The notes under the pieces: generated by a model
What the model was told of the DNA's origin: nothing
The model's input: only the letters and a program-made list of their open reading frames with translations
Databases searched by the model: none
Made by a program: the position numbers and the translations under genes
In this document: positions 36,225 to 47,283 of the stretch, piece by piece
How the letters are laid out: every line of letters starts with the position of its first letter
Numbering within the stretch: position 1 is the stretch's first letter
Origin: Hedera helix
Taxonomy: Eukaryota > Streptophyta > Magnoliopsida > Apiales > Araliaceae
Assembly: GCA_947179155.2 (NCBI GenBank)
Contig: OX359274.1
Span: 47,959,564-48,023,563 of the forward strand
DNA length: 64,000 bases
Direction of reading: 5' to 3'

Positions 36225-37684
36225 TCAAATAAATATCGCCTCAGCTTTAACCGAACACATGAACACCCCACCCCCGAGACAGTAGTGACTAGTGAGTGGA
36301 AAAGCACGTTCGGCGTTGTACGTGAAGGGACAAAATAGTCCATTTAACAAAAAATAAAGCAAGGGCAAAAACGTCTTAATAACAAGATCCCATTTACTTT
36401 CTTGCAAAGATTGAATGCCACGTCAGGTATTGGTGGATGAGGAGTGAGGACGAGCTCGCTCCCACGTTGTCCACTCTTTTTTGCTTCCTCTGGGGTTTCA
36501 TTTTAAAGTTAGACAATCAACCGTATACTCTGCTATACACAGGACAGGAGAGAGAAGAAAAATTCATATAAAATTACTCCTTTTCAAAAAAATATTCCAC
36601 CTATTCTAAATTATAATATTATTTTTAAATTTAAAATTGATCAAATTAATTTAAATTTTGAAGCTATGTTACAATTTTACATTAAATATTAATTTCTTTT
36701 TTCATATCCCAATTTTTATTCCTAAAATCTCTCTTTTACTCTCTCACTCATATTTTGATAACTTTAATTTAAATATTTATTTTTTCTTAATTGTACACAC
36801 GTAATTGCGTGTCACAAATATTAGGACTCCATAAAGGTATTTCCAATAGTAAATTTAAAATTAATTCATAAAAATAATAAATTATTTATATGTAAGGAGA
36901 GAGAAGGTTATTTTTGAGTAAAATTATGTAACAATTTATATTTTCCCCTCATTTTTATATTATTTTTTCAAAAATTAATCAACACAAGAAGTTACACGAA
37001 ACAAACTAGCTTAAAAATATGTTTAAAGACGTATTTCACACAAGCTAAAAAAAAATTAAAGTAGCAAGAAAAGATAGTAAAATAAATATCAATTACATTC
37101 GTAATGAATTACATGTAACACATTAATAAATTGTTGTCTTTTTTAAATTTAGTAGGATCTCAAATAAATATATTTTTAAAGATAAATTATTGATTATACA
37201 TATTTTATTTTATTTTTATGCATCATTTTTTTATACAAAATATATAAGGATAGAAGGAATATATGATAAAAAAAATTATAATTTTCACAAACATTTTTAA
37301 TAATCCCACAAACGAATGTGGAATTAATAAAACAAGAAAAACTTTTAAAAAAAAATTAGAATTCTATTACTATAATTGTCATATGTGTTATAAGTAATTA
37401 TTCAGTTATTCTAAAATAAATTTAGGTGATGTCTCATGTTAATAAAAAAAATTATTTTAATAGACTCATGGTTGTAACTAATAAAATAATATTAAAATGA
37501 AAAAAATTCATTACTTTGAAATATTACGTGATATTGTCCAAAATTATTAAATAATTTTAACAATGTTAATTTTATTTTTATATTGTGTTTAATTGTATTT
37601 AAATATATCTTAACAATTTATCTTTTAATATATTTTAAATAAATTTTTTAAATAATTTAAATTTAATTTTATATCTTAATAATT

Positions 37685-37724
<40 letters not shown>

Positions 37725-38050
37725 ATTTTAAATATTAAAAAATAAATTATTAAAATATAATAATGTACAATCATACACAACATTACACACTCCTCACCAT
37801 CCTGAATCTGGAAAACGGGCCATGGTCCCACCTAGGGTCACATGCAAGTGGAGTGCTAGTGTCAGGCCGGAGCCCACACACACCACACACGCACAAGCCC
37901 ACCGGCCCGAATATCTCTTACCTGGCTACAGCTCTGCATATCCCTGTTTCCCATCACTTTTGCGCCGCGTGTTTCTCACATTCTATTATGGAGCGTGATA
38001 TTAATTATCCATCAACCTAGGGTTCCCTCCCTTCTCTCTTAAGAAAAACA
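36225..38050. other. Upstream region of the 38 kb gene
   Basis: The stretch 36,230-36,560 is less AT-rich and looks like unique promoter-type DNA but has no gene. It is followed by AT-rich DNA, a TA microsatellite at 37,688-37,722, and at 37,760-38,040 a GC-richer proximal promoter. The small ORF at 37,763 lies in that promoter and is not convincing. Confidence 0.4.
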
Positions 38051-38052
38051 CT

Positions 38053-38060
38053 TTATATAC
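38053..38060 (+). promoter_or_regulatory. Probable TATA box
   Basis: TTATATAC is followed by a pyrimidine-rich leader (CTCTCT, TTCTTCTTCTCC), typical of plant 5' UTRs. The start codon of the gene is about 170 bp downstream. Confidence 0.5.
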
Positions 38061-38227
38061 ACACTCTCTGCCTTCCATCGTATTCTCTCTCATTACCCTA
38101 AAATCTTCAAACCAACTCTCTGTGTTCTTCTTCTCCGCACTATCTTCTTCCCGGGCCCTGATAAAAGCAGCGGTGGTGGGGCTTAATAATAATAATAATA
38201 ATTCAACCTTAAAGAAGAAGCAACACC

Positions 38228-40024
38228 ATGGTAATCAAAGCTTGTCCTTATAACTGTATATCATACAGTATTTTTAATTCTTAGTGTTTATATTTAGTTC
38301 CTGTGATTTGTTCAGATGGCAGAGGATTTGGACGACGGAGAGTTTTGGCTTCCACGTAAATTTCTTTCTGAAGACAACTTACTCATGGAATTTAGCAAAA
38401 TCACGGAGAAGCGCAACAATGGAAAGTTTTTTGGGGAAAACAATGGCGGATACGATTTCCCATATGGTTTTGGGTTGTACGGCCCTGACTCGGATCTGAG
38501 TTCACCCGTTGAGTCTTTAGTGGGCTCCACAGAGACTGAGAGTGATGAAGAAGAATACCTCTCTGGGTTGAGCTGGAAACTCGCTCAGTCTACTCTTTCT
38601 GATGATTTATGGAAAGCAGACCATGGTTTGGGATATGAAAAGACCAAGGTACTGATTATTTCTATATTCATCTTTTGCTGTTTTTTAATTCTGTTTATGG
38701 GAGTATTTTCTAATTTGGGGTTTTGTTTGTACAGACATGGAGCATGGCAACTTCGCCTCAGTCGACTCTGTCCAATGTTATGGGAAGTGGATGTGGTTGT
38801 AAGCTGGGCTCGAGCGGAGGAAGCCCCAACTGCCCTTCACCGCCTCCGTCTGCGGCGGTGATCGGCAAAAACGAGACAGCTTGGGATCTTCTTTACGCCG
38901 CCGCAGAGGAGGTGGCTAAGATGAGAATGATCGAACGGGCTGCCGCTAATGGGTATAACCATAACAGAGCTCTATTGAGTGCACCTCGAAAGCCGAGTCA
39001 CATCTCTGTCCCTCTGAAAACTCCCAATCTCGGGTTCCATACGAATCAATCTCTCTCATTCCAGCAGCAGCTCCAAGCTAACCAAGTAAGCTTAAAGGCA
39101 TTAATCTTGCAAAAGTTTGATAAATGTCCTCAAAGAACTGGAAAAACTAATTTTTAACTTGGATTTCAGTTTCAGCAGTTGAAGCAGCAACAAATGATGA
39201 AACAGCAGCAGCAGGGTCGACTGGGTTGGGGACAACAACAGATGGTTCATCAGAACAGAGCTAGAAATGGTAGTAATGGGCGTCCACTGGTTTTATCCCC
39301 ATCTGCTTGGCCTACTTTGCAACAATCTCAGCAGCAACAGCAGCAGCAGCCTGGTTCAGGGATGAGGGCTGTATTTCTGGGAAATCCAGGCGCCAAACGC
39401 GAATGTTCCGGTACTGGTGTTTTCTTGCCTCGTCGAGTAGGCACACCTACTGAAACTCTTAAGAAGCCAGGTCCATTTTCTCTCTCATTGGTTTGAAGTT
39501 GGGTGAATCTATTGTTCGTTTGGACATTAGTCAATATTTAACTGTTTTTCAGTTTATGTTTCTTAGGGTTTTAGAAGACTTGATATTTGGGTGTTGGGGT
39601 TGGGTGTAATGTTTAATCTGATTTTTCACTGCCCTATTTTTTACTCGGATCTGATAATTTTTTTTTTGTTTTATACTACAGGATGTTCAACAGTTTTACT
39701 TCCCGACAGAGTGGTCCAGGCTCTGAACCTGAATTTGGAGGCCATGGATGCTCCTCCCCAGCTTCAGATTCGATCTATTGGCAACAACACTGGGTTCTCT
39801 ACTGACTATGGTAAGATATTTTACTTGCTCTATATTGTGGTTAGGTAAATTTCTTCAATTATACTGATTAACTTGTTTTGTTTATTTGCCAATTTGTAGA
39901 TGCGGCTATGAAATACCGAAACAATGTTCTTATGGAACAAGCTCAGCAGAGACGAAATGTCGCCCGGCGGCAGCCGATGCCTATGAATAACGAGGTCCGG
40001 CTTCCTCAGGAGTGGACTTACTAA
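38228..40024 (+). CDS. Conserved plant-specific protein of unknown function, five coding exons
   Basis: The main coding exons are 38,316-38,648, 38,735-39,085, 39,170-39,470, 39,682-39,810 and 39,900-40,024. All borders are GT..AG, giving 1,239 bases and 412 residues. A 5' intron (38,231-38,315) ends exactly at ATGGCAGAG. The exon before it ends in ACCATG, so splicing joins two in-frame ATGs and the protein may have one extra Met. The N-terminus is acidic with a DDGEFWLP motif. Residues about 150-180 hold AWDLLYAAAEEVAKMRM, a predicted helix. Residues about 229-290 are rich in Gln and Met. A GTGVFLPRR motif follows, then the C-terminal STVLLPDRVVQALNLNLE. I believe this is a conserved land-plant family without known biochemical role; the Gln-rich part suggests a nuclear or scaffold function (inference). 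The gene is intact. Confidence 0.85.
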
Positions 40025-40172
40025 CCCATTTGACAGTTTTTTATGAGTTGGGGTGTTGTTTTTCTTTAGATGTTTACAAAGGAGAAGAAATGGAAAGGAA
40101 AGAAGTTTGTTTTGTTAGGTTTGTGATAGAGAAGTTTTAGTAGAAGTATAGATGGGATAGAGAAATAGTCCA

Positions 40173-40198
40173 AGGAGGAGGAGGAGGAGGAGGAGGAG
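40173..40198 (+). repeat. GGA repeat in the 3' UTR
   Basis: About eight GGA/GAG units lie roughly 150 bp after the stop codon; they would be in the transcript. Confidence 0.9.
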
Positions 40199-40360
40199 AA
40201 AGAATTTTAGAAGAACGAGAGGTTTTTTGGTTAGTGGTAGTAGGGGAAAAATAAGGAAATCCAAGCAGCTTTTTGTTTCATCACTTCATCTTTTGGTTGA
40301 TTCAAGATTTAGAAGAAATTGGTGGATGACAGTTTCTCTTTTGTTCTCTGTTGGGATTTA

Positions 40361-40582
40361 AATAAAATAACAAGTATTAGTAATTAGGGTTTTTTAAGGA
40401 GTTGAGAAACGGAGTTGTGGGTCTTATTTTGTTTGAATTACAACCCTCTCTTTTATTGTCATTCTCATCTCTACCACGGTGGTGGGTTTATAGTGTAATG
40501 CGAGAATGGCAAGTTTCTTTGTAGAAATGAATTCCAACCCGGCCACCAAACAGGCCGTAATTATCACTATCAGATCAATAAA
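40361..40582 (+). terminator. Candidate polyadenylation signals
   Basis: AATAAA occurs at 40,361-40,366 and 40,577-40,582, 340 and 555 bp after the stop codon; either could end the transcript of the gene above. Confidence 0.4.
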
Positions 40583-40876
40583 AGTAATCTTAGTATTGTA
40601 CTATTTGTTGTCTTGCTAAATTTTTATGCCGTGTTGTGTACCCTTCCATTAATCAAGTCCCAAGTTTGTGGCACAATATCTTACGTTGCCTTGTACCTCA
40701 TGCCTTGACGCCTGCCTTTTTGACTGTTCTGGCTATAGCTAGAAAGGGAGAGCATTGGAATTGCCAGGCACGAAACAGGATTTTTTTCCATTGATATTTT
40801 GGAGAATGTGTATCGTTTCATTACGTCATTTTATTTATAAAAGAAAGAAAAAAAGTGTGGAGAATCAGGGGCGTTA

Positions 40877-41222
40877 GAACATCTCCAGCAATGGTTGTAA
40901 ATGAAATTCTAGATTAAATATGGTCTATGATTTATTTTAAAGCTTTAGCAGTCAAATTATATATAGTCTGTGATTATATTTGATGGAAGAGAAAGATTAA
41001 ATCAATGAATGAGAATCCATAGATTATAATTTTAATAATATTTAAATAGGATGGTGGAAGATGATTAGAATTTTTTTGAATTCATTGATTATTTTAATTT
41101 TTTTTATATTATAGTTCATATGATAGTCTATCTGTTAGAATGATTGAAGATTAAAAGACATTTAATGATGTCATATGAATTAAATATAGTCTATAAAATA
41201 ATTTTATCCGTTAAAAATGCTC
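40877..41222. mobile_element. 346-bp MITE, copy 2 (inverted to copy 1)
   Basis: Its ends are GAACATCTCCAGCAATGG and, inverted, GAGCATTTTTAACGG. The middle is the reverse complement of copy 1 (shared AATTCATTGATTATTTTAAT, GGTGGAAGATGATTAGAA). TTA flanks both sides, giving the PIF/Harbinger-type 3-bp target duplication. Confidence 0.8.
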
Positions 41223-42004
41223 TTAGTGATGAAGTGTGTGTGCCTTCTCTCTCTCTCTCTCTCTCTTTATGAAACACTGTGCCTTCTCTCTTTGGAAGCA
41301 AAGATGCTCATGAACTTTTACTCTACCCGAGGCCCGGCCATTTGCAGTTGGTATATCTATATGTATACACTTCAAATTAAACTCTCCTTTTTATTATGTT
41401 GTCGTTTAAGATGAAATTATATATATTAATTTTTTTTATTAATATTAATATTTTGTAATTAATATTAATCTGAAAATTTATTATTATTTATGTATTAATT
41501 AATTATTCCTCTCTCTTAAACACAATTATTTTATCTTTAAAAATAAAGTAAAAAATAATTAATTTTTTATTTAGATATATGTAAAACGTCGGATATTTTG
41601 AAGAGATTTTTTTTTAAACCGACTGTATAATAGAAAAGAGAGAGTACATTTAAAGACATTCAAATATAAAGTAACAATAAAATGTATTTTTTTCTCCTCT
41701 TTTTTAGATTTATTATTATTATTTTATACTTGAATATGTTTTTAGATGTATTTTAAGTGTTTATATAAATATGATCTTTTGGTAGAGTTTTTTTTATTTA
41801 AGACTTGTTTTAATGTCTTAATTTTTTTATAATATTTTATTTTAATTTAGGTGTAGGGATCTAAATGAAGAAAGAGATAACTTACTGTATTTATGGAACA
41901 ACTTTTTTTTGCTTTTTCATCAAGTGCTATCAACAAGAAACGAATTCAACGAGTCATGCTAGTAAATTAAGTGTAAAAGCCTTTCTAGTACAAATAGAGT
42001 TTGG
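41223..42004. other. AT-rich spacer
   Basis: It holds a CT repeat (41,247-41,266) and A/T-rich DNA; the small ORF here is not credible. Confidence 0.5.
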
Positions 42005-42117
42005 AAATTGATAATTTTTACGAGTTGAATTTGATATTTTTATTAAATCTCTCTCATATAAGTATGAGATTTATTTATTATTCATGATAGAGAGATCTCG
42101 TAAAAAATATCAATTCC
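42005..42117. mobile_element. Short palindromic MITE, family 1
   Basis: AAATTGATAATTTTTACGAG at the left is inverted as CTCGTAAAAAATATCAATTC at the right, a near-perfect 20-bp arm. The centre has ATGAGATTTATTTATTATTC. Confidence 0.65.
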
Positions 42118-42902
42118 ATTTCTTTATTGTTACTTAATTGTGAAGTTATAGAGGATACTGTTAGCTGTCGCCCGTCTATGTGCGTGAACTATATATAATG
42201 CATACACGTCTGGTACTACTACTAGTGTGTATTTTTTCTTCTTACCCTTTAATTGTCCAATAGAGATGACGAAAGGAACCACCTTTTCTTTTTGAAGGAT
42301 TGAGGGCCTTAGCTCGAGGTCTTAGAGAGATGAAGTTTCTGTCATCTTTCTCTCTGTCTTGGTGCTTTATGGATTGCATCTCTTAAATGAAATCCTTGCT
42401 TTGGAACATCTCCATCAACGGCAATGGTCACCCCATGCCATGTTGGATCATTTACGTACCTTTTTCTACCTCTTTCTTATTTAATCACGTTACATTACAT
42501 AGCGCAATGGCCAACACGAGTGGCTGCCTCCGTTAGCATTACAGATAAGACATTACGGGACGAAGGGAAGGGGGAGCACTAAAATGGGATGCCGCTTGCT
42601 CACCATTGGAAATTCACAATACAAGGGAGGTCCATTACTCTTCAAAATCAACTTAGTCTACTTGTCACATATCTAATAAGACCATGTCCGTGAAGTTTTG
42701 ACAAAACCAATTAAATATAACATTTTTGAGATAGAAATAAAAAAAGTGACATTTTTTTTCTTTCTCAAAAATGAGAGATAAGTAAGGTTTTCTAAATTTT
42801 TGGGACATATTGCCTTGGACATTTTTCGAATTTTATTCAAAAAAAAAAATTTTATTATGAAAGAAAGGTGTCCTATTTTTTTTTATAGGATATTAATTAG
42901 GG
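42118..42902. other. Spacer
   Basis: It contains moderately GC-rich non-coding DNA at 42,150-42,700 and no gene I can support. Confidence 0.4.
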
Positions 42903-43053
42903 AAGTGATATTTTCACATAGTTTTTTAATATTCTCACATGTAAACTATTATTATACACCTATAGCGACGGTCAAAACCGTCATTATAAACCTATAACGA
43001 CGCTTTTTATATAAAAATATCAAAAAACCCCTTTGAAAATATCAATTTCCTAT
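42903..43053. mobile_element. Short palindromic MITE, family 1, with extra central sequence
   Basis: The ends AAGTGATATTTTCAC and GAAAATATCAATTTCC are the family ends. The centre includes CGACGGTCAAAACCGTC, an inverted pair not seen in the other copies. Confidence 0.45.
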
Positions 43054-43063
43054 TAATTATAAT

Positions 43064-43270
43064 AGTGTAGAAGCTCAAGTTTTAAGGTGTAAAATTTGAG
43101 AGGAATATTATAAACCCAATATTGTTGTTATAGTAGATATTCGGAGTTTGACCCGTGATTTTTTTTTTATAAAAAAATTTCGCATTAAATATTATATTAT
43201 TTTATCTCTCTCTTTATTTTGTTATTTAATTTGCGTTAATTTAATTCAATTAATAAGTGGTATCGAAAGT
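43064..43270 (+). mobile_element. Possible small LTR remnant with primer-binding site
   Basis: TGTAGAAGCTCAAG opens a roughly 190-bp stretch. It is followed at about 43,257 by AAGTGGTATCGAAAG, similar to the initiator-Met-tRNA site TGGTATCAGAGC. The size would suit a TRIM or a decayed solo LTR. No partner LTR is found. Confidence 0.3.
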
Positions 43271-44384
43271 TAGATTGACTGGATCCAAGATAGAGGGGAT
43301 TAATTGATGTCCTTAGTGTGAGGAATAAAAAAAGTTCATATCGAATGAGTTGAATTTGAGTTTCGACATGACAACGATAAACAAAAAAATTAGCACTTAT
43401 GTAGGATTATAGATTGTTGAATGTTATGGATACCATGAAGTAGGTTTTATCACTCGGGTACCATGAGGTGAGGTGATGATGCAGATCATTGCACCTATTA
43501 CACCCATAGAAGGAACTCTTATTGCACCTATATCGAGATTGAAGTTCAAGAATTTTTCGCGAGTAAGATACAAGACGTAATCACTTGCTATGAGTGGTAA
43601 TCAAACTCAAATTTTAAGCAAGATAAACGACCCACTTACTATTATACCAAGAGATGGTTGAACATAAGAGATTCTAACCAATAAATCTACTATGTAAAAA
43701 TAAAAACTTACATATTTTATGTTATTATTGAAAAAATTCATAGTAAATTATGTTTGACGGACTCGAATAAAGTATTGAAGTCTTATAACTTCGATTCTTT
43801 GAATACACTTGTTATTAAGTTCTGCGGATAAAAGAATATATTTGGACGGATGGGGTTATATTCTATAAAGTAAAAAATATTATTATACTCTTATCTTAAT
43901 TTAAAGAGAGAATAGAAATCGAATATAAGATGTAAGCTGATTCGACCCCAATACACATCCATGTATTGTCGCGTACGAAGGTTTCCAATTCAGGTCACTT
44001 GTCTGAGCTCCGTGCAGCACCAGAGTTTCCACATTTATAATATGGTTGGTTTATTAAATTTGACAGTTGGTTGTATTGTCGCCCATTTGTTACCATATCA
44101 ATACTTCTCATGTTGCTTTCTTGCTGTGTTTCTACAGCCTGCCTGCCTGCCTGCCTGCCGACTCACTCTCTTCATGCGAATCATTACATGTACAGTTGGG
44201 TTACAATTCAACGGTTGCTCAACAACCTAACAACACCGTTTCATTATAATGTGAAGGTTGCTTTGGACAATTATATTAAAAATATTTGTGGATATTAGTT
44301 GGTGGATCATATTAGGGGTAATGAATGTTACATATTATTAATTAAAGGAAAATTGACTGTTATTTGAAAAACTAAAAAGATGTT
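43271..44384. other. Spacer
   Basis: No gene is seen. A four-unit CTGC repeat lies at 44,138-44,158; overlapping small ORFs there are products of this repeat. Confidence 0.45.
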
Positions 44385-44590
44385 GAGTATTATTACAATA
44401 GAAAATTCTAAATTTACCCGAAAAAATTACCCGCTAGCCTTACCCGCAAAAAAGATGAAAGAGTATGGTTCCATCTTATTTGTATTTTACAAATGCGGTG
44501 AGGTCATACTCTTTTGTCTTTTATAAAAGTAAGATTTGTGATTAATTTTTTCGGATAAGTGTAAATGCATCTTATTATAATTATCTATTA
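44385..44590. mobile_element. Fold-back element (about 205 bp)
   Basis: The left arm ATTACAATAG..AAATTTACCCGAAAAAATTA pairs with the right arm AATTTTTTCGGATAAGTGTAAATG..ATTATAAT. An inner pair GAGTATG / CATACTC also matches. It is probably a small MITE. Confidence 0.45.
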
Positions 44591-44904
44591 TGAATGTCTA
44601 TTTTATACACAGTCACCGAATTTCAATTAAATCTTTAAAAAAAAGATGAAATTTTGAATCATTTGATACTAACAAGAATATTATTGATATATATAACGCT
44701 TAAGATTATGCGATAACATGATAGGCAGATTAACCACGTACCTAGTTGAATAATAAAATTCCTCTGCCCCCGTAAAAAGAGCCTTAGTACAGGTTAAGTT
44801 CGCCATTGTTTCCGTGAATTATTTGATGAAATGGGTTGAAACCAAAATATTGAGAAATACTCTCTCTTTTTTATTATATAGATCGTTTAAGACATAATTA
44901 CTAG

Positions 44905-45001
44905 AGAATTGATATTTTTATAAATTAATTTGATATTTTTACAGGTGGATCTCATTTGATTTTGTAAAAATATCAAATTAACTTGTGGAAATATCAATTC
45001 C
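44905..45001. mobile_element. Short palindromic MITE, family 1
   Basis: GAATTGATATTTTTATAA at the left is inverted as GGAAATATCAATTC at the right, with an inner pair TTTGATATTTTTACA / TGTAAAAATATCAAA. Confidence 0.65.
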
Positions 45002-45589
45002 CTAATACTAATGTTAGATAATTAATATTGGTTTGAAATTTTATTATTACCTATGCACTAATTAATTATTTTTCCTCCTCTCTCTCACAATTATTCCATC
45101 TTTAAAGGTAAAGTAAAAAATGATTAGATTTTTTCTCTTATATATATGTAAAATATCTTATATTTTAGAAGAAAAAAAATAACTCTCTAAAACGACCTAT
45201 ATAATGGAAATGAGGAAGTATAACAGAAAAAGTTTACTTAAATTTCCTTATGAAGGAAGTAATTATCTTTGGCATCTCCAAAATACTGATTTCAAATAAT
45301 GAAACTCAGTTTGTTTGAAGAAAGTTTGAAGAACGGCTGACATAATTAAATATACAACACAGAAAAGTTTCGATCAAACACCTCCAGGTGAACGACGAAC
45401 AACTAACAAATAATATACCATCAAAACTATACGAATTTTTGACAATACATCTACGCATGTTTCTAGTGACGAAACCAGAATATTTTTAGAGAGGGATCAA
45501 AATACATCAGTAAAAAAAAATTATTTATCGACGCTTGGAGTGTTTCTTTCGGTTGTACAACTGAGGGGAGACAATCATATATTGCGAAT

Positions 45590-46120
45590 CCGCATAGTTT
45601 GAAAACGTCTCAAAATTTATTCGTTTTCAATTATTGAAAAAATATCATTCTCAATATAAATTACCAGACTGTCATTTATTCACTCGTCTCCTATTTTATT
45701 ACGCAAATCAGTCTTAACAATTTTTATTGCAGAGAATACTTTTTCAACAGTAGCAGTCACAACTGGTAAAATCAAAGTCAACTCAATCAATCGATATACC
45801 AATGTAAAAGTCATATTTCTTCTTGTTTTAATCAGCTTCTTAGCAAAACTTCCGAAACCCAAAACTTTGATCCCAAAAAATTGATTATCGCATCACATAT
45901 CATAAATATAATTTTCAAGTTGATCCCCAAGTATCATCCAATCAGTCAATGAGAAATCTTTTGGATAAAACTCAGCAAGACGGAGAAACTTATTTTTGTC
46001 AAATTTAGATAACGAATCTCTTAGATCAAAGCATGATATGCATAAAAGTATCTATGTGTTTGCTTCTGAAAAACGATTGTTTATCTCTTGAACAATTGAA
46101 TCAACAACCTATATTGTACT
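45590..46120 (-). pseudogene. hAT transposase C-terminal (dimerisation) remnant
   Basis: The minus strand reads LAEFYPKDFSLTDW, then LIELTLILPVVTATVEKVFSAIK and TDLRNKIGDE. This is the hAT dimerisation region as found in plant proteins of the TTF-type zinc-finger/hAT group. Stops interrupt it (TAG after ANT, TGA after YDM, TGA after GDE), and the N-terminal zinc finger and catalytic part are absent. It is not functional. Confidence 0.85.
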
Positions 46121-46587
46121 TATGAAAAATCAACAAAAAAAATATATTCTTGGATAAGAATAATGAAAAAAGATTTATAGAGATTATACCTGGAAAAAAA
46201 TCTCAACACGATAATGATGAAATTAATAATAATTTATCCATTGTGCCTGCTACGACCACGAGATCTCATGTTGTCTTCCATATTAATAAAACACAGCAAT
46301 TAAAATAACATAATAAAGAATGATATTTATATTTATATCATAGACATATATAATTAATGTGTATAATCTAAATTTAGATATTTTGTCTCCTATATCTCGT
46401 GTACGGTTGTCAAGTATAATATATTAATGTATTTATAGTTAACTAATTTCGTAAACCGAAATTACCAAAAAATAATTTTATAAATTGATAAGTTTACGTG
46501 AAAATAGATAAGAATGAAAAAAGACCAATATATCTGAATTCACATGCAAAAAACTATTTTACATATTTAATTTAAGACTTGCATAAA

Positions 46588-46593
46588 AACTAG

Positions 46594-46656
<63 letters not shown>
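46588..46656. repeat. TA then GA microsatellite
   Basis: About 23 TA units pass directly into about ten GA units, within the hAT element. Confidence 0.9.
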
Positions 46657-46657
<1 letters not shown>

Positions 46658-47117
46658 CTAGTGAAATTCCCTTATTAATTTGTTCCTTAAATATATGTCT
46701 TTATATACCTTACGCAATTGTTTTTGAGCGAAAAAAGAAAGTTCTCTAGTGCGATAAAATCTAGTTGTTCTTTTTCCATGTGAAATATCAAAAGACAATA
46801 TTAATTAATTATACCATTAATTGTTGTTTATAATAAAATTAAATAAATAAATGGAAAAGAAGTTAAAAAATTTTGACGTATATATATAAAGAGACAGAGC
46901 TAGTGAAATTCCCTTATTAATTTGTCTCTTAAATATATGTCTTTATATACCTTGCTCACTTGCTTTTGAGCGAAAAAAGAAAGTCCTCTAGTGCGATAAA
47001 ATCTAGTTGTTCTTTCTCTCTGTGAAGTATCAAAAGACAATATTAATTAATTATACCATTAATTGTTGTTTATAATAAAATTAATTAAATAAATGAAAAA
47101 GAAGTTGAAAGTTTTTG

Positions 47118-47118
<1 letters not shown>
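46657..47118. repeat. Tandem duplication of 242 bp inside the hAT element
   Basis: GCTAGTGAAATTCCCTTATT starts at 46,657 and 46,899. The two units stay alike through GTGCGATAAAATCTAG and AATTAATTATACCATT. Each is bordered by a microsatellite, which may have promoted the duplication. Confidence 0.85.
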
Positions 47119-47149
<31 letters not shown>

Positions 47150-47171
47150 GTGTATATATATATATATATCA
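47119..47171. repeat. CA then TA microsatellite
   Basis: A CA run followed by ATATATGTG and a TA run, at the end of the 242-bp duplication. Confidence 0.9.
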
Positions 47172-47283
47172 AAGAACTCACAATTCTTCATCCACTTGAC
47201 TGATCATCATGTCTGCATCTGCAAAATATTGATCTAGAATACCAGGGTCATATAACACCCCTAGTTCCGCCACTGCATGTTTC

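Larger units (their letters stand above)
45456..47283 (-). mobile_element. hAT-superfamily transposon, degenerate, with 8-bp target duplication
   Basis: The element spans 45,464-47,275. CATGTTTC flanks it on both sides (45,456-45,463 and 47,276-47,283), a perfect 8-bp target duplication as hAT elements make. Its ends are TAGTGACGAAACCAG and, inverted, CAGTGGCGGAACTAG. Inside are the remains of a minus-strand transposase C-terminus, an AT/GA microsatellite and a 242-bp tandem duplication. Most of the transposase is missing, so it is non-autonomous. Confidence 0.88.

Noticed and set aside
37763..38020. 85-residue ORF upstream of the 38 kb gene
   Set aside because: It lies in the proximal promoter before the TATA box and has no family features.
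44138..44249. Three overlapping small ORFs around a CTGC repeat
   Set aside because: All three frames stay open because of the repeat; no domain or homologous frame is seen.
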